64,000 nucleotides of DNA from Epiperipatus broadwayi (taxonomy: Eukaryota; Onychophora; Udeonychophora; Euonychophora; Peripatidae): the NCBI GenBank assembly GCA_028023455.1, contig JAQFVV010000253.1, positions 12,501 through 76,500 of the forward strand, in the 5' to 3' direction. The notes under the pieces are model-generated. The model ran no database searches. It saw nothing but the letters and a program-made list of their open reading frames with translations, and had not been told where the DNA came from. Below are positions 12,235 to 29,290 of the stretch, piece after piece (positions within the stretch are counted from its first letter, which is position 1; each line of letters begins with the position of its first letter). A program made the translations under genes and the position numbers.

Positions 12235-13090
12235 TGACAATAGATGGTGTTCTACCAAAAACACCGTCAAGCGTATGCTTGTTTACATAAACGTCAGAGC
12301 AAGCATTCACTATCTCTAACTTTAGTTCCACCTTCAGATCATGATTTCAAGCTATTTGCTATCGTCAGTAAAGGGCAGGAATAAGAAACTAGATCTAAAC
12401 ACAAACTCTGAGCGTTTATGAAACAGTTTCTATTCAGCTTGAAAGCATGAATCTTTTAGACATGTAATGTCTTCAAACTCAGCATAGCAAGCCAGATAGC
12501 TACATGGGTCTGATATCAGTTCAGCATCACCACATAGTAGAAGTCTCTGCAATATATATCATTGCAAGAAAGACCTCAAAGGTACATTTATGAAAAACAA
12601 AAAAACACAAGTTAAAACTTGCTAATGCTTGTATTTATGACAAACATACGCTTGATGGTGTTTTTGATAGAACACCATCTATTGTCATAAATACAAGCAT
12701 TAGCAAGTTTTAACTTGTGTTTTTTTGTTTTTCATAAATGTACCTTTGAGGTCTTTCTTGCAATGATAAATATTGCAGAGGCTTCTACTATGTGGTGAAG
12801 CTGAACTGATATCAGAACCATGTAGCTATCTGGCTTGCTATGCTGAGTTTAAAGACATTATGTGTCTAAAAGATTCACACTTGCAAGCTGAATAGAAACT
12901 GTTTCATAAACGCTCAGAGTTTGTGTTTAGATCTAATTTCTTATTCCTGTCCTTCACTGACGATAGAAAATAGCTTGAAATCATGATCTGAAGGTGGAAC
13001 TAAAGTTAGAGATAGTGAATGCTTGCTCTGATGTTTATGTAAACAAACATACGCTTGACAGTGTTTTTGGTAGAATGCCATCTATTGTCA
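12235..13090. mobile_element. 856-bp palindromic foldback element with 13-bp terminal inverted repeats
   Basis: The ends are TGACAATAGATGG (12235-12247) and CCATCTATTGTCA (13078-13090). The whole interval is a near-perfect palindrome about 12662.5. A short central module (12638-12687, itself bounded by TGACA/TGTCA) separates arms of about 400 bases, and arm sequence matches throughout with few substitutions. (TA)n lies directly right of the element and about 45 bases to its left, and the sequence just left duplicates an internal arm segment. No transposase is encoded. It could be a MITE or foldback DNA transposon targeting TA, or an inverted dimer produced by template switching. The near-identity of arms implies youth or gene conversion. 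Confidence 0.8.
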
Positions 13091-14772
<1,682 letters not shown>

Positions 14773-14989
14773 TTTGCTTTTCTAATTATTATAATCTGTT
14801 GTGAGTTCCTTTGCTTTAAATATATTATGTTGTTCTTAATATTTTGCCTTTAACCCATTAGCTGAGATATTATTTTAAACTTATTCAGTTGAATTCATTG
14901 CTGAATATATTATTTTGGGTATGAATTAAGTGAAACTATATATACCAAGAGGCCAAACATGCCTTAATTTTCAACAAGCTAATTACAAG

Positions 14990-20640
<5,651 letters not shown>

Positions 20641-21513
20641 ATGGAAACTAATATGGTAGAAGCATTATCACAAACTGAAGAAGTTCTCTTTCAAATGCTG
20701 AGAGAATTGATGGATAATAAATTTGGTATGAATAATAAATTAAGATAAGATATAAGAAGTGATATGAATAATAAATTTGGTGATGTAGATAATAAATTTA
20801 GTGATATGAGTAGAAATAATCAAGGGCTAAGAAAAATTATGAATAATAAATTTTGTGATATGAGTAGATAAAATAAAGAACTAAGAGAAACTATAAGTAG
20901 AGATATTAAAGAATTAAGAGAATATATGAATAATAAAATTGATTTATGTGAAGTCGAATTGAATGTTACTAATGCGAAATTTGGTATATTTAAATACAAT
21001 TTGGATGATCAGTTGAGGGAATCTGATGATAAATATAATTGTGGATTCAGTGAATTGAGTGACCAAATAGACAAGTCACGTGGATGCTTAGAAGTCAGAC
21101 ATCATTTTAGATGATGAAGTTAACAGCTGTAAAATTGAGTATCAAAATTTGGAGAAAAGATATTTTAAAATTGAACAAATTTATGAGGATGTTCAGAAAG
21201 CATCGGCATTAAAGATAAATGATATTAGAAGGGAGTTAAGAGATATTCAGACTCAGGTGAAGATAGAATGCAAAGAAGCAAAATTAGAAAATTATAAAGT
21301 GTCAGAACAAGTGCCTTTAGAAATAGTAACGATAGTTGAAAGGTTTGAAAATGTAGAAATAAATTGTTCTGATGAATTAGGAAAAATAAAGTATATTGAT
21401 GAGCAGAATAGTTTAGATGTGCAGCTTTCAAATACTGATCTATTACAACAAAATAAAAAAGTAAAGACTGAAAATAGTCAGAAAATGTATAAAGAAAATA
21501 TGGTTGAAAAATA
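20641..21513 (+). pseudogene. Decayed retrotransposon gag-like coiled-coil gene
   Basis: Starts at ATG 20641 (METNMVEALSQTEE) and runs through repeated NNKFGD, NNKFSDMS and NNKFCDMS modules with LRE/LRK heptad-like spacing. At least three in-frame stops appear before 21114. A second open block (21149-21513, EKRYFKIEQIYEDVQKAS...) continues the lysine- and glutamate-rich coiled-coil character in another frame. This composition is common in the N-terminal part of Gypsy-like gag proteins of invertebrates. No CCHC knuckle, protease or RT follows; the sequence passes into repeat copy B about 70 bases later. It could instead be an unrelated coiled-coil pseudogene. Confidence 0.5.
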
Positions 21514-21584
21514 ACTTTAAATCCAAAGGAGTTGAAAATTTGGAAAATTGATTTGGTGACAATATAGATTATAGACGTGTAACA

Positions 21585-23241
21585 CTGCAATGGTCAGAAT
21601 CATGTATCTTGTTAACACACTGAGGAATTCAAACCCAGATACAAAACTTAACACTCTAGAAAGGGTTGCCTTCTAAAAATCCCAAGTTCGAATCCAAAGT
21701 CTATACTCAACAGTGCCACCTATGTGACAATACATCTGATGCTACTAATAGCATTGTTTCTTGCTGGTGCCGGTGGTCAGGGATAAGCAAGAAACTCTAT
21801 ATTAAAATACATCATATAGACCGAGGTAATGGTGTGGCTCGTAGAAAATAAATAAATATAATCAAATAAGTTAATAAAATTCAGTAGGTTTATTAATTTA
21901 ACATTATAAATGTGGCATTGTCTGTATAAGCCAGACCGTGCCATTAAATCATCAAAGTATAGATTTAAAACAAATTTAAATGAAGTGTCATTTACGTTTA
22001 ATAATAATGGATTGTTAATTTATATACTCTCTATGCTCGGGTTAACGCAATATGATTATTATGATAATGTGCATATGCAAAAATACAATTGTTTGAAGAA
22101 AGGCTGATTTCAAAATATACGAGGCCTATAGCGAATATAATAAGTGTTTGCTTAAATTAGATTTCTACATTTAATATTGGATAAAAGAATTTATATTGAC
22201 TTCAAGAATAGTGCAGACGAAAGCTCGCTGAGCTAGAGGCATGGAAGTGATTAAGATGTTGGCAATTTAAAGAAATATTAACATTTAAAATTAAAAAAGA
22301 TTGGTGGTACCAGTGAAGGTTTAGTGTACAGGATAGAGTGTGTTACTTTGAAACTACGTTGCTTTGTAAAATAAAATAAAGTGACATAATCAAATAAAAC
22401 AGATTGGATGGTATCTCACCATGGATCACATGGAAAGTTTCATCAAACATTAGTCCGAGTCTGGCATCCTACCATGAAACTCTGTGGCTGAGTAAGGCAT
22501 AAAATTCCCAGGTAGGGCTTTCTAGCACATACTCTATCTGGGGACCACAAGAAAAAGAGGGAATGGCCTTAGCCGTAAGTCCTTGGAGAAATCGAAGCAA
22601 GCCTCAAAACAACCAGTACACCTACACCGGTAACACACAATATAATATGCATAAACGAATATATAAAAAGGGATGCCTAATTAAGCAAAGGCACTTAACC
22701 AATTCCTAAATAATTTTAAGAAAGTCCACACATTCTCGACTTCAACTTTAATAGTTCACAAATTACGTTACAAATACAATAAAATAAGTTATTTTAAATA
22801 AGAAAAATGGAGGGGGAATGCATGGTTAAACAGGGATTCATAAGATTATACATATCCTTGCGTTATATAGAAAAAAAGAATGAAAACATACCCTTCTTAA
22901 AAGACATAAGTATTTAACAATTAATAACATAGGAGATAAAGTAGCCCTCGAATGAGTGACTTTATAAAACATTTAATAGAGAGTCAGTTATACGGTTTAT
23001 TCACACTAATATCATGTTATACTAATAAAAGGGAAAAGAAATAATTCGCCTATTCGATGACTATCTAAGCACATTACTATAATGAAAGACATAAATAATT
23101 AGCAAATATATAAAAATATTAATCCAAGGATAGAGTAAAAAGCACATAAGTTACATTACAAATATTTTATAATAGAAATAGAAATTTAGGCATTGAGTAA
23201 TTACAGAAAGATACATTGAAAATTTAGCTATAGTTTTAAAG

Positions 23242-23317
<76 letters not shown>

Positions 23318-23520
23318 AAGAGCTTTTGGATTAATTGAGGTTACCTCATATATATTGGCCAGTCTGTGCACATTTTGTTTTCTTCTATTGACTTGAATTG
23401 AAGGCTGTAATGGGAGTTAAGCAGCATTTATCATGATGTGGCAGCTTCTTTGGTTCATGATGATCTGATGTACCGCAGGATTGCCATTCCAAGAAGGAAA
23501 AAAGCCTTTCTACTGGCTAC
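21585..23520 (+). mobile_element. Dispersed ~2-kb repeat, copy B
   Basis: Begins TGCAATGGTCAGAATC and parallels the reverse complement of copy A over about 1.9 kb, including AACACACTGAGGAATTC, CACCTATGTGACAATAC, GGTGGTCAGGGATAAGC, the GGTGGTACCAGTG block and TTAAGCAGCATTTATC. It carries an internal (TA)n at 23244-23314 that copy A lacks at the matching place, so the microsatellite is a later expansion. The end is blurred by the PLE that begins near 23600. Copies A and B point away from each other across about 4.6 kb. Confidence 0.7.
23244..23314. repeat. (TA)n microsatellite inside repeat copy B
   Basis: About 35 TA units, followed by AACAAGAGCTTTTGGATTAA, which is conserved with copy A. Confidence 0.97.
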
Positions 23521-23599
23521 TCAGACATCCTACTTTCAAATGGCAATGGCTGGTATTTTATGAATTTCTTTAATGGTATAGGGATGGCTTTAGCTTCTT

Positions 23600-24115
23600 G
23601 TAATAAATTTATAAATTTAAAATCTCAGCGAACTTCAGCTTTAATAAAAATATACTTCTCTTTGTTATAGCTGGATTGTGTCATTAAAGCTGTATTAAAT
23701 TGACTATTTACATTATTTTTAGTCCGATTGTATAATAATTTATGCTCCTTTAATCTTTTTTCCACATAACATCTCGATTCACTGATATATATATTTTTAC
23801 ATCCACATGAAATCTGATAAATTACATTACTTCTTTGCAATTTAGGAAGTATACTCTTAGAATTATTAATCAATCGATTAACATTCAGAGTAACACAAAA
23901 TGAAATATTATACTGTTCTTTAAATATATTCTTAATTAATTTAGATTGCATGCTATTTACAAATGGCATAGATATCCATTTTTTATTATCTAAGGTAACA
24001 TTGCAAACCCTCTTCTTATTATTAAATGAATTTACTGTACACAAAATTTGGTTTTTATCATAACCAACTTTTAAAAGTTTATTAGCAAAGAGCTCAATAT
24101 TTAAAATCAATTTTT
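23600..24115 (-). pseudogene. Penelope-like element fragment: C-terminal region with GIY-YIG endonuclease (copy 1)
   Basis: The minus frame 24110-23625 (161 codons) reads NIELFANKLLKVGYDKNQ, then WISMPFVNS, ILPKLQRSNVIYQISCGCKN, IYISESRCYVEKRLKEH and LLYNRT. The order matches the linker and GIY-YIG domain of PLEs: the IYQISC strand, a CGC zinc-like pair, YISES in place of YIGES, and R...EH. The GIY-YIG glycine is changed to serine (YIS), so activity is doubtful even before truncation. The C-terminus is fused at 23653-23689 to an unrelated block also found at 11267-11303. Head-to-head with copy 2; the junction is near 24115. Confidence 0.8.
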
Positions 24116-24308
24116 AAACCTATTGGAGAAAGAGGATATATTCATTTTAAATCACGTGTTCCAATGATACATAAAATGGCAAATCTGAAATCATTTTTGC
24201 ATTAATTGTAAATTATGTAAATATAGAAGTGATAAAATTTTAAATATTGAGAAGGTTGGTTATAATAAAAACCAAATTTTGTGTACAATAAATTCATTTA
24301 ATAAGAAA

Positions 24309-24560
24309 AAGAGGCTTTATCAATAGTTTTATTTGTATTAAACTAACAGTTTCAACTGTCCTGTAGTCGTTATCAGAGCTCTTGTTAATTCTATTGGGGA
24401 AATTAACAAGAACTCTGATGATGACTGCAGGGCAGTCAAAACTGTTAGTTTAATACAAATAAAAGTATTGATAAAGTGTCTAAGAAGGTGTAAATGGTAT
24501 GATATGTTATAATAGAAATCAATACATAGGAAAAGAAGAAGTAAAAAATTATATTACTTC
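24309..24560. mobile_element. Foldback insertion with paired hammerhead-like motifs inside PLE copy 2
   Basis: Arms at 24313-24390 and 24401-24478 are reverse complements with a 10-base loop. Each carries the hammerhead-like motif (24349-24376 minus, 24415-24441 plus); the plus copy has a perfect 7-bp stem TGACTGC/GCAGTCA. Comparison with PLE copy 1 shows the uninterrupted site, and AATAAGAA flanks the insertion on both sides (near 24299 and 24561), an apparent target duplication. It looks like a short non-autonomous PLE-end insertion. Confidence 0.65.
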
Positions 24561-25111
24561 AATAAGAATAGGGTTTGAAATGTTACCTTAGATAAAAAAA
24601 ATGGATATATATATATCATTTAACACGCAATCTAAATTAATTAAGAATATATTTAAAGAAAAGTACAATATTTCATTTTGTGTTTCTCCGAATGCTAATT
24701 GATTGATTAATAATTCTAAGAGTATAATTCCTAAATTGCAAAGAAGTAATATAATTTATCAGATTTCATGTTAATGTAAAAATTTATATATTGGTGAATT
24801 GAGATGTTCTGTAAAAAAAGATTAAAGGAGCATAAATTATTATATAATCAGATTAAAAATAATGTAAATAGTCAATTTAATACACATTCGGCATTCTTTG
24901 ATCATTAAAAAACTTGTAATTATAGGTTTACATTTAATATTAATGAAATAAAAATATTAATGGAAGAAAGGAATCATAAAAAGAGAAAAATTAAAGAGGC
25001 AATTTTAATAGATAAATATAAATATAATATTATTAATAGGCAAGTTGCAAATATGGCCATACACAGCTTATGGAAATTTATGTAACATTAAAATGTGAAA
25101 TTCAGTTAAAG

Positions 25112-25139
25112 CTGATGAGAATTACCAAATAATTGAAAG
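25112..25139 (+). ncRNA. Hammerhead-like RNA motif at the 3' end of PLE copy 2
   Basis: CTGATGA, then G, stem AATTA (25120-25124), loop CCAAA, stem TAATT (25130-25134), GAAAG. This copy has the canonical CUGAUGA and GAAA boxes. The stem differs at several pairs from the other copies but still pairs. It lies about 50 bases from the (TA)n(TG)n tract. Confidence 0.55.
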
Positions 25140-25184
25140 TGCTACTAAAGAATTTAAAATATAATATTTTTTTACCATTAAATT

Positions 25185-25188
<4 letters not shown>

Positions 25189-25258
<70 letters not shown>
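25189..25258. repeat. (TA)n(TG)n tract shared by two convergent PLE 3' ends
   Basis: TA units to 25238, then ten TG units. PLE copy 2 (+) ends at its left edge and PLE copy 3 (-) ends at its right edge. Confidence 0.95.
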
Positions 25259-25325
25259 AATATACAAATCAATATATATATCAAAATACAGTACAATTTA
25301 TATAAATTATATTCTTTTAGAAGTA

Positions 25326-25357
25326 CTTTCAACTATACACTTTGTAGTCTTTATCAA
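25326..25357 (-). ncRNA. Hammerhead-like RNA motif at the 3' end of PLE copy 3
   Basis: On the minus strand: TTGATAA, A, stem GACTA, a 9-base loop, stem TAGTT, GAAAG, followed by TACTTCTA. It is downstream of the GIY-YIG stop on the same strand and upstream of (TA)n, the same order as in copy 2. Confidence 0.5.
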
Positions 25358-25414
25358 CTATATAACGTTGAATAATCAAAACGAGACAACCCTTAACAAT
25401 ACCCATAGTTCAAT

Positions 25415-26280
25415 TCAGATTTCCCACAATTCTGTTATCTTAACATTTGATGACTGGCGATTCATTAACATTTGACAATTTCTTGAAATCAACATAGCCT
25501 CTTTTATTTTACGTTTATTATGACAACGTTCAATTTGAATAATTTTCATATTTTTATAATCAAATTTAAATCCATATTGACAAGATTTATTATGATCAAA
25601 TATAACAGATGATGAAGGTTTATTTACATCTGTTCCATATTGATTCTCTTTTTGAATTCTATTATATAAAAGCATATGTTCTTTTATTCTCTTCTCAAAT
25701 GTACACTTAGATTCACCAATGTATTGTACGCCGCATCCACATATCAATCTATATATAATAGAATTTTGATTAAACTTTGAATTTTGAATTTTAGAATTAT
25801 TATGCAATCTATTTATGTTATTTGTAGAGAAAAAAGCAATATGACACAAACCATTATAAATTTTCCTAATAAACTTGACCTGCTCATCTGATATAAATGG
25901 CATTAAAATCCATTTCATTTTGATATTTTTATTTTTAATTTTATTATAATGTTGATTTCTTTTAAATCCTTTAATAATATTAGCAATAGCATTTTTATAA
26001 TAGCCAATTTTTAACAAGTCATTAACAAATAAATGTACATTTTTAATTTTATCACTAGAATATTTGCATAATTTTTCATTTCGAAATAAGAATGATTTCA
26101 ATCCAGACAGCTTATGACACATAGGTACATGTGATTCATATGGAATAAAACCTCTAGTTTCAATTGGTTTAATTAACATAAGATAATCCAAACTGTAATC
26201 ATTAAGAGTAACTTGAATATCCAAGAATTTTATGGAATTGTATTTCTCTTTAGTTATAACCCATTTTATATCCTTAATCT
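25415..26280 (-). pseudogene. Penelope-like element: RT thumb plus GIY-YIG endonuclease (copy 3, best preserved)
   Basis: The minus frame is open from at least 26280 to the stop at 25415. It begins IKDIKWVITKEKYNSIKFLD, a PLE post-YVDD segment whose KFLDIQV motif follows the catalytic box, then RGFIPYESHVPMCHKLSG and LKSFLFRNEKLC. A basic linker leads to the GIY-YIG module: SIIYRLICGCGVQYIGES, R.KEH and LLYNR, then VIFDHNKSC. YIGE, the arginine and the EH are intact, so this endonuclease copy could have been functional recently. The expected upstream RT palm is not on this strand; it lies inverted at 26281-26635. The 3' UTR holds the hammerhead-like motif and ends at (TA)n(TG)n. The family normally encodes one protein with RT then EN. 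Confidence 0.85.
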
Positions 26281-26635
26281 ATGATATACCTTAATTTCTT
26301 GATATTTCAATTGTTTTGTACTTTTGATATAAATGAAATGTATGGATCAATAGATAGAATAGAGTCAATTAATATTATTTATAATGCTCTTGTTTCAAAA
26401 AATGTAAAGTCTGATATTATAAATTTTATTGTAAAAGTATTGCAGTTTATTGATAAAAATATTTATGTTAATTTTAATAATGAATATTATAAAATGAATT
26501 TTGGTTGGCCAATGGGTCTTCCTGCTGTTGCTCAAATTTGTAATTTTGTTATATCAACATATGAAAGTAAAATTTTAAAACAATTGAAATATCAAGAAAT
26601 TAAGGTATATCATAGATATGTGGATGATGTAAAGT
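26281..26635 (+). pseudogene. Penelope-like reverse-transcriptase palm, inverted relative to copy 3
   Basis: The plus frame reads TFDINEMYGSIDRIES, KNIYVNFNNEYYKMNFGWPM, GLPAVAQICNFVIS and KVYHRYVDDV. FDI.EMY is RT motif A (first catalytic aspartate), GWPMGLPA is the PLE form of motif B, and YVDD is motif C with its catalytic aspartates. All three are intact. The segment is joined to copy 3 at 26280 in opposite orientation. The first ~38 bases (26281-26318) are the reverse complement of 26577-26616, which encode LKYQEIKVYHR, so the inversion breakpoint duplicates that stretch. This fits a twin-priming-like 5' inversion of one element. Just after YVDD it joins a LINE fragment. Confidence 0.8.
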
Positions 26636-26890
26636 CTCCAGAGAAGAAACAACCCCTGATGTCCAGCATTTTGTCTACTGCTATAATGCAGTGTTGAGAG
26701 ATAACACTTCTAATACTGTTATAGCCTGGACATATATTTAATATATGATTAAAGGTCTCCTCTCTTCTAGAGCAGGCATGACAAATTGGGTCTATTTTAT
26801 TTAGAAATCGCTTGAAGTGTTAGAAAGTATTAGTTGGCATGGAGCATTCACCTTGATCATATAATCCAAAAGTTTGGGCTCCAGTATCAG
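26630..26890 (-). pseudogene. Inverted LINE C-terminal fragment
   Basis: Reverse complement of 28181-28441 at high identity, carrying the minus-strand version of the zinc-knuckle region (CHACSRREETFNHIL). With the plus copy it forms a 260-bp inverted repeat around about 1.3 kb of LINE sequence. It is a second copy, not a moved piece. Confidence 0.75.
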
Positions 26891-28980
26891 GCCGATATCG
26901 ATGACACCAATTTTGTTCAAAGTCATGGAGGGTATAGTAAAAAAAAAAAAAATTCAGGATGCCATTCTATAGGATATTTCGGCCTCTCAATATGCAAGTA
27001 AGAGATCATCAGCACTGACTGCAATTGGTGAGGTGAAAATTTTGCTTGATCACATTCGATCTAACAGAAAATCCTGGCCTGTGGCAGTTCAGCTGGCCAT
27101 GTCCAATGCCTTTGATCCCGTAGATATCAACATTCTTCTTGAATTGCTATCTCAGTTGGACATATCAAAGCAGATAATTCAGATATTGGACAATCTCCTG
27201 AATAATAGGCACATCCATATTTCCATAAATGGACATTATTCAGACAGATATGCCCATTCAAGATCCATACCTCAAGGATCAATGTTGAGTGGTATATTGT
27301 TTATAAAGTACATTGACCCTCTGATTAAAGAGCTAGATTAGCTTCCAGGGATATATGTGCCCCAGCTCAGGAAAAACATCAAGGTTTTCACGTACATGGA
27401 TGACATAATTATGATTCTTCCATCCCGTAAACATCTGAAGACACTGCACTCCATCATTACCAATTGTACTAAAAATTATGTTATCTATCAATCCTCACAA
27501 GTCATCATTCTGGTGCATCAACACTGGTAGGAAAATCCTATCCATTTTTTAGTGGAACCTCAGTGTTTTCTGGGGTTCCCTATCTTCAAGTCACAGACTG
27601 CTATGTCTGTCTGCCTACAAAAATCTATCATAAACAATGCTACTAAGGTGGTTTAATCACTGTCAAGGACACATCTGTCCCTACAAGGGAAGATTGCTCT
27701 GATTAATATGAAAATCATGGCGAGCATAAATTACTACCTGCCAATAATGACAGTTACCAAATCATTCAGCTTACAAATTCAGAGGCTCTGGGGTCAGCTC
27801 TTATGGAGAGGATGGACCACTGCAACTAGCATCCACATAACTTCAGTTTCACTGGAGACAGAATGGTATGGGTCTCTATTCAATACAGGCAATCAATTTC
27901 CAAAAAGGGCATTCACTTTTTAGTAAACGTGGGAAAAAATACTCTCTATCAGATATCATAGAGACTGTAATACCTACTGACAGACACCCCCCCCCCGGTA
28001 AAGGCACATGGCTTGACACCATTATTAAGCCAAAATTTCTATACATCGGGCACTCAACAGCAGGGTTTAATAATAAAATCAGCATTCGGCAGGCACATCG
28101 CCTGCTGAATCCTGGAAATACAGCTATAAATACTCACCTAGGGTGCAGCAATCATAAAATCACCACAATATTTAAATATCTGCTACTGGAGCCCAAACTT
28201 TTGGATTATATGATCAAGGTGAATGCTCCACGCCAACTAATACTTTCTTACACTTCAAGCAATTTCTAAATAAAATAGACCCAATTTGTCATGCCTGCTC
28301 TAGAAGAGAGGAGACCTTTAATCATATATTAAATATATGCCCAGGCTATAACAGTATTAGAAGTGTTATCTCTCAACACTGCATTATAGCAGTGGACAAA
28401 ATGCTGGATATCAGGGGTTGTTTCTTCTCTGGAGACTTTACAGTTATCAGATTATCTATCTTCCTGACATACACTTTTTGGTACACAAGATGCAGGACTA
28501 AGTTCATAGAACCAACACTGGACCCCAATGCTACATTTTTCGATAAGCTCAAAGTTCTTCAGAACAAGGACAAGATATTATCCTCTAAATTCTTATTTAT
28601 GATTACATGGAGCCTACTAGTATGGCCAACATACTCTACATGAATATTGGACCTGATATATCCACATTGGAGTGTATCATAAATGAAGCAGTCTATGATG
28701 CAATATGCCAGATTCTACTAGAGAGGCATTGATTTTACACTACATGTATTCCAGATAATACATTAGCATTATCAAAAGGAAGGGTCTATTTACTCATACG
28801 TCAACCTGCTATTGCAGATTATGGCTCTGCCATACATCTACCAGAGCTAGGACTTGCACGTTATCAAGTCAGTCTTGATGGAAAAAGCCAATGCCAGCAA
28901 TGGATGAGCCAAAATTTACAAAGTGTATTTATTACTCATGTGTGCAATTTTATTATGTCAATAAATATATTTTTAAAATA
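26891..28980 (+). pseudogene. Non-LTR retrotransposon ORF2 (RT, C-terminal zinc knuckle)
   Basis: Broken frames, in order: a post-fingers RT segment at 27033-27341 with QLAMSNAFDPVD (motif A, D.SNAFD form), SIPQGSMLSGILF (motif B) and YID; VFTYMDDIIMILPSR at about 27388-27425 (motif C, YMDD); GKIALINMKIMASINYYLP near 27690-27740; a W-rich thumb region at 27760-27870; SIRQAHRLLNPG and EPKLLDYMIKVNAPRQL up to about 28240; then CHACSRREETFNHILNICP, a CX2C...H...C knuckle, near 28280-28340. At least eight stops or frameshifts break it. The GKIALIN...YYLP segment is typical of the L1/Tx1 side of the LINE tree, but clade assignment is tentative. The 5' half, including the endonuclease, is missing. 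The 3' end is near an AATAAA-rich tail. Confidence 0.75.
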
Positions 28981-29290
28981 AAGAGCACTCTTCCCGATAT
29001 ATTGTGAATCTGTCATAAATGGTGCCGTAAAAGATACTATATAAATGCTGAAATGTTAGTTAGCTCAGACTAGTGCATGTATTCTGATCCTGTGAATCAT
29101 CCAAGCCACCCCCCCCCACAATTTCCAGAGTTCCATGCTGAAATGTCTAATGTAATTATAAATTAATAGTAATTTACTAAAATTATTTTAAATTCAAATT
29201 GACTACAAAATAATTTCAGAAAAAATGTATAATAAAGAACACTCTCCCTGATATAATGTGAAAATAAAAAATAATCTGTAATGGCGATGT
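28977..29290. repeat. Two-copy tandem duplication at the LINE 3' edge
   Basis: AATAAAGAGCACTCTTCCCG at 28977 recurs as AATAAAGAACACTCTCCCTG at 29231, a spacing of 254 bases, each followed by GATATA..TGTGAA. It may be the junction of two partial LINE tails. Confidence 0.6.

Larger units (their letters stand above)
24116..25185 (+). pseudogene. Penelope-like element fragment: thumb and GIY-YIG region (copy 2)
   Basis: From 24116 the frame reads KPIGERGYIHFKSRVPM, then HKMANLKSFLH, which matches the post-YVDD region of copy 3 (KPIETRGFIPYESHVPM). It then decays into stops and frameshifts that still follow copy 1, including LPKLQRSNIIYQISC and IYIGELRCS. A foldback has inserted at about 24309-24560, splitting the frame. 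After the coding part come a hammerhead-like motif (25112-25139), about 50 AT-rich bases, and the (TA)n(TG)n tract that marks the 3' end. Confidence 0.75.

Noticed and set aside
21225-21590. 121-codon minus-strand frame
   Set aside because: Antisense shadow of the gag-like coiled-coil gene.
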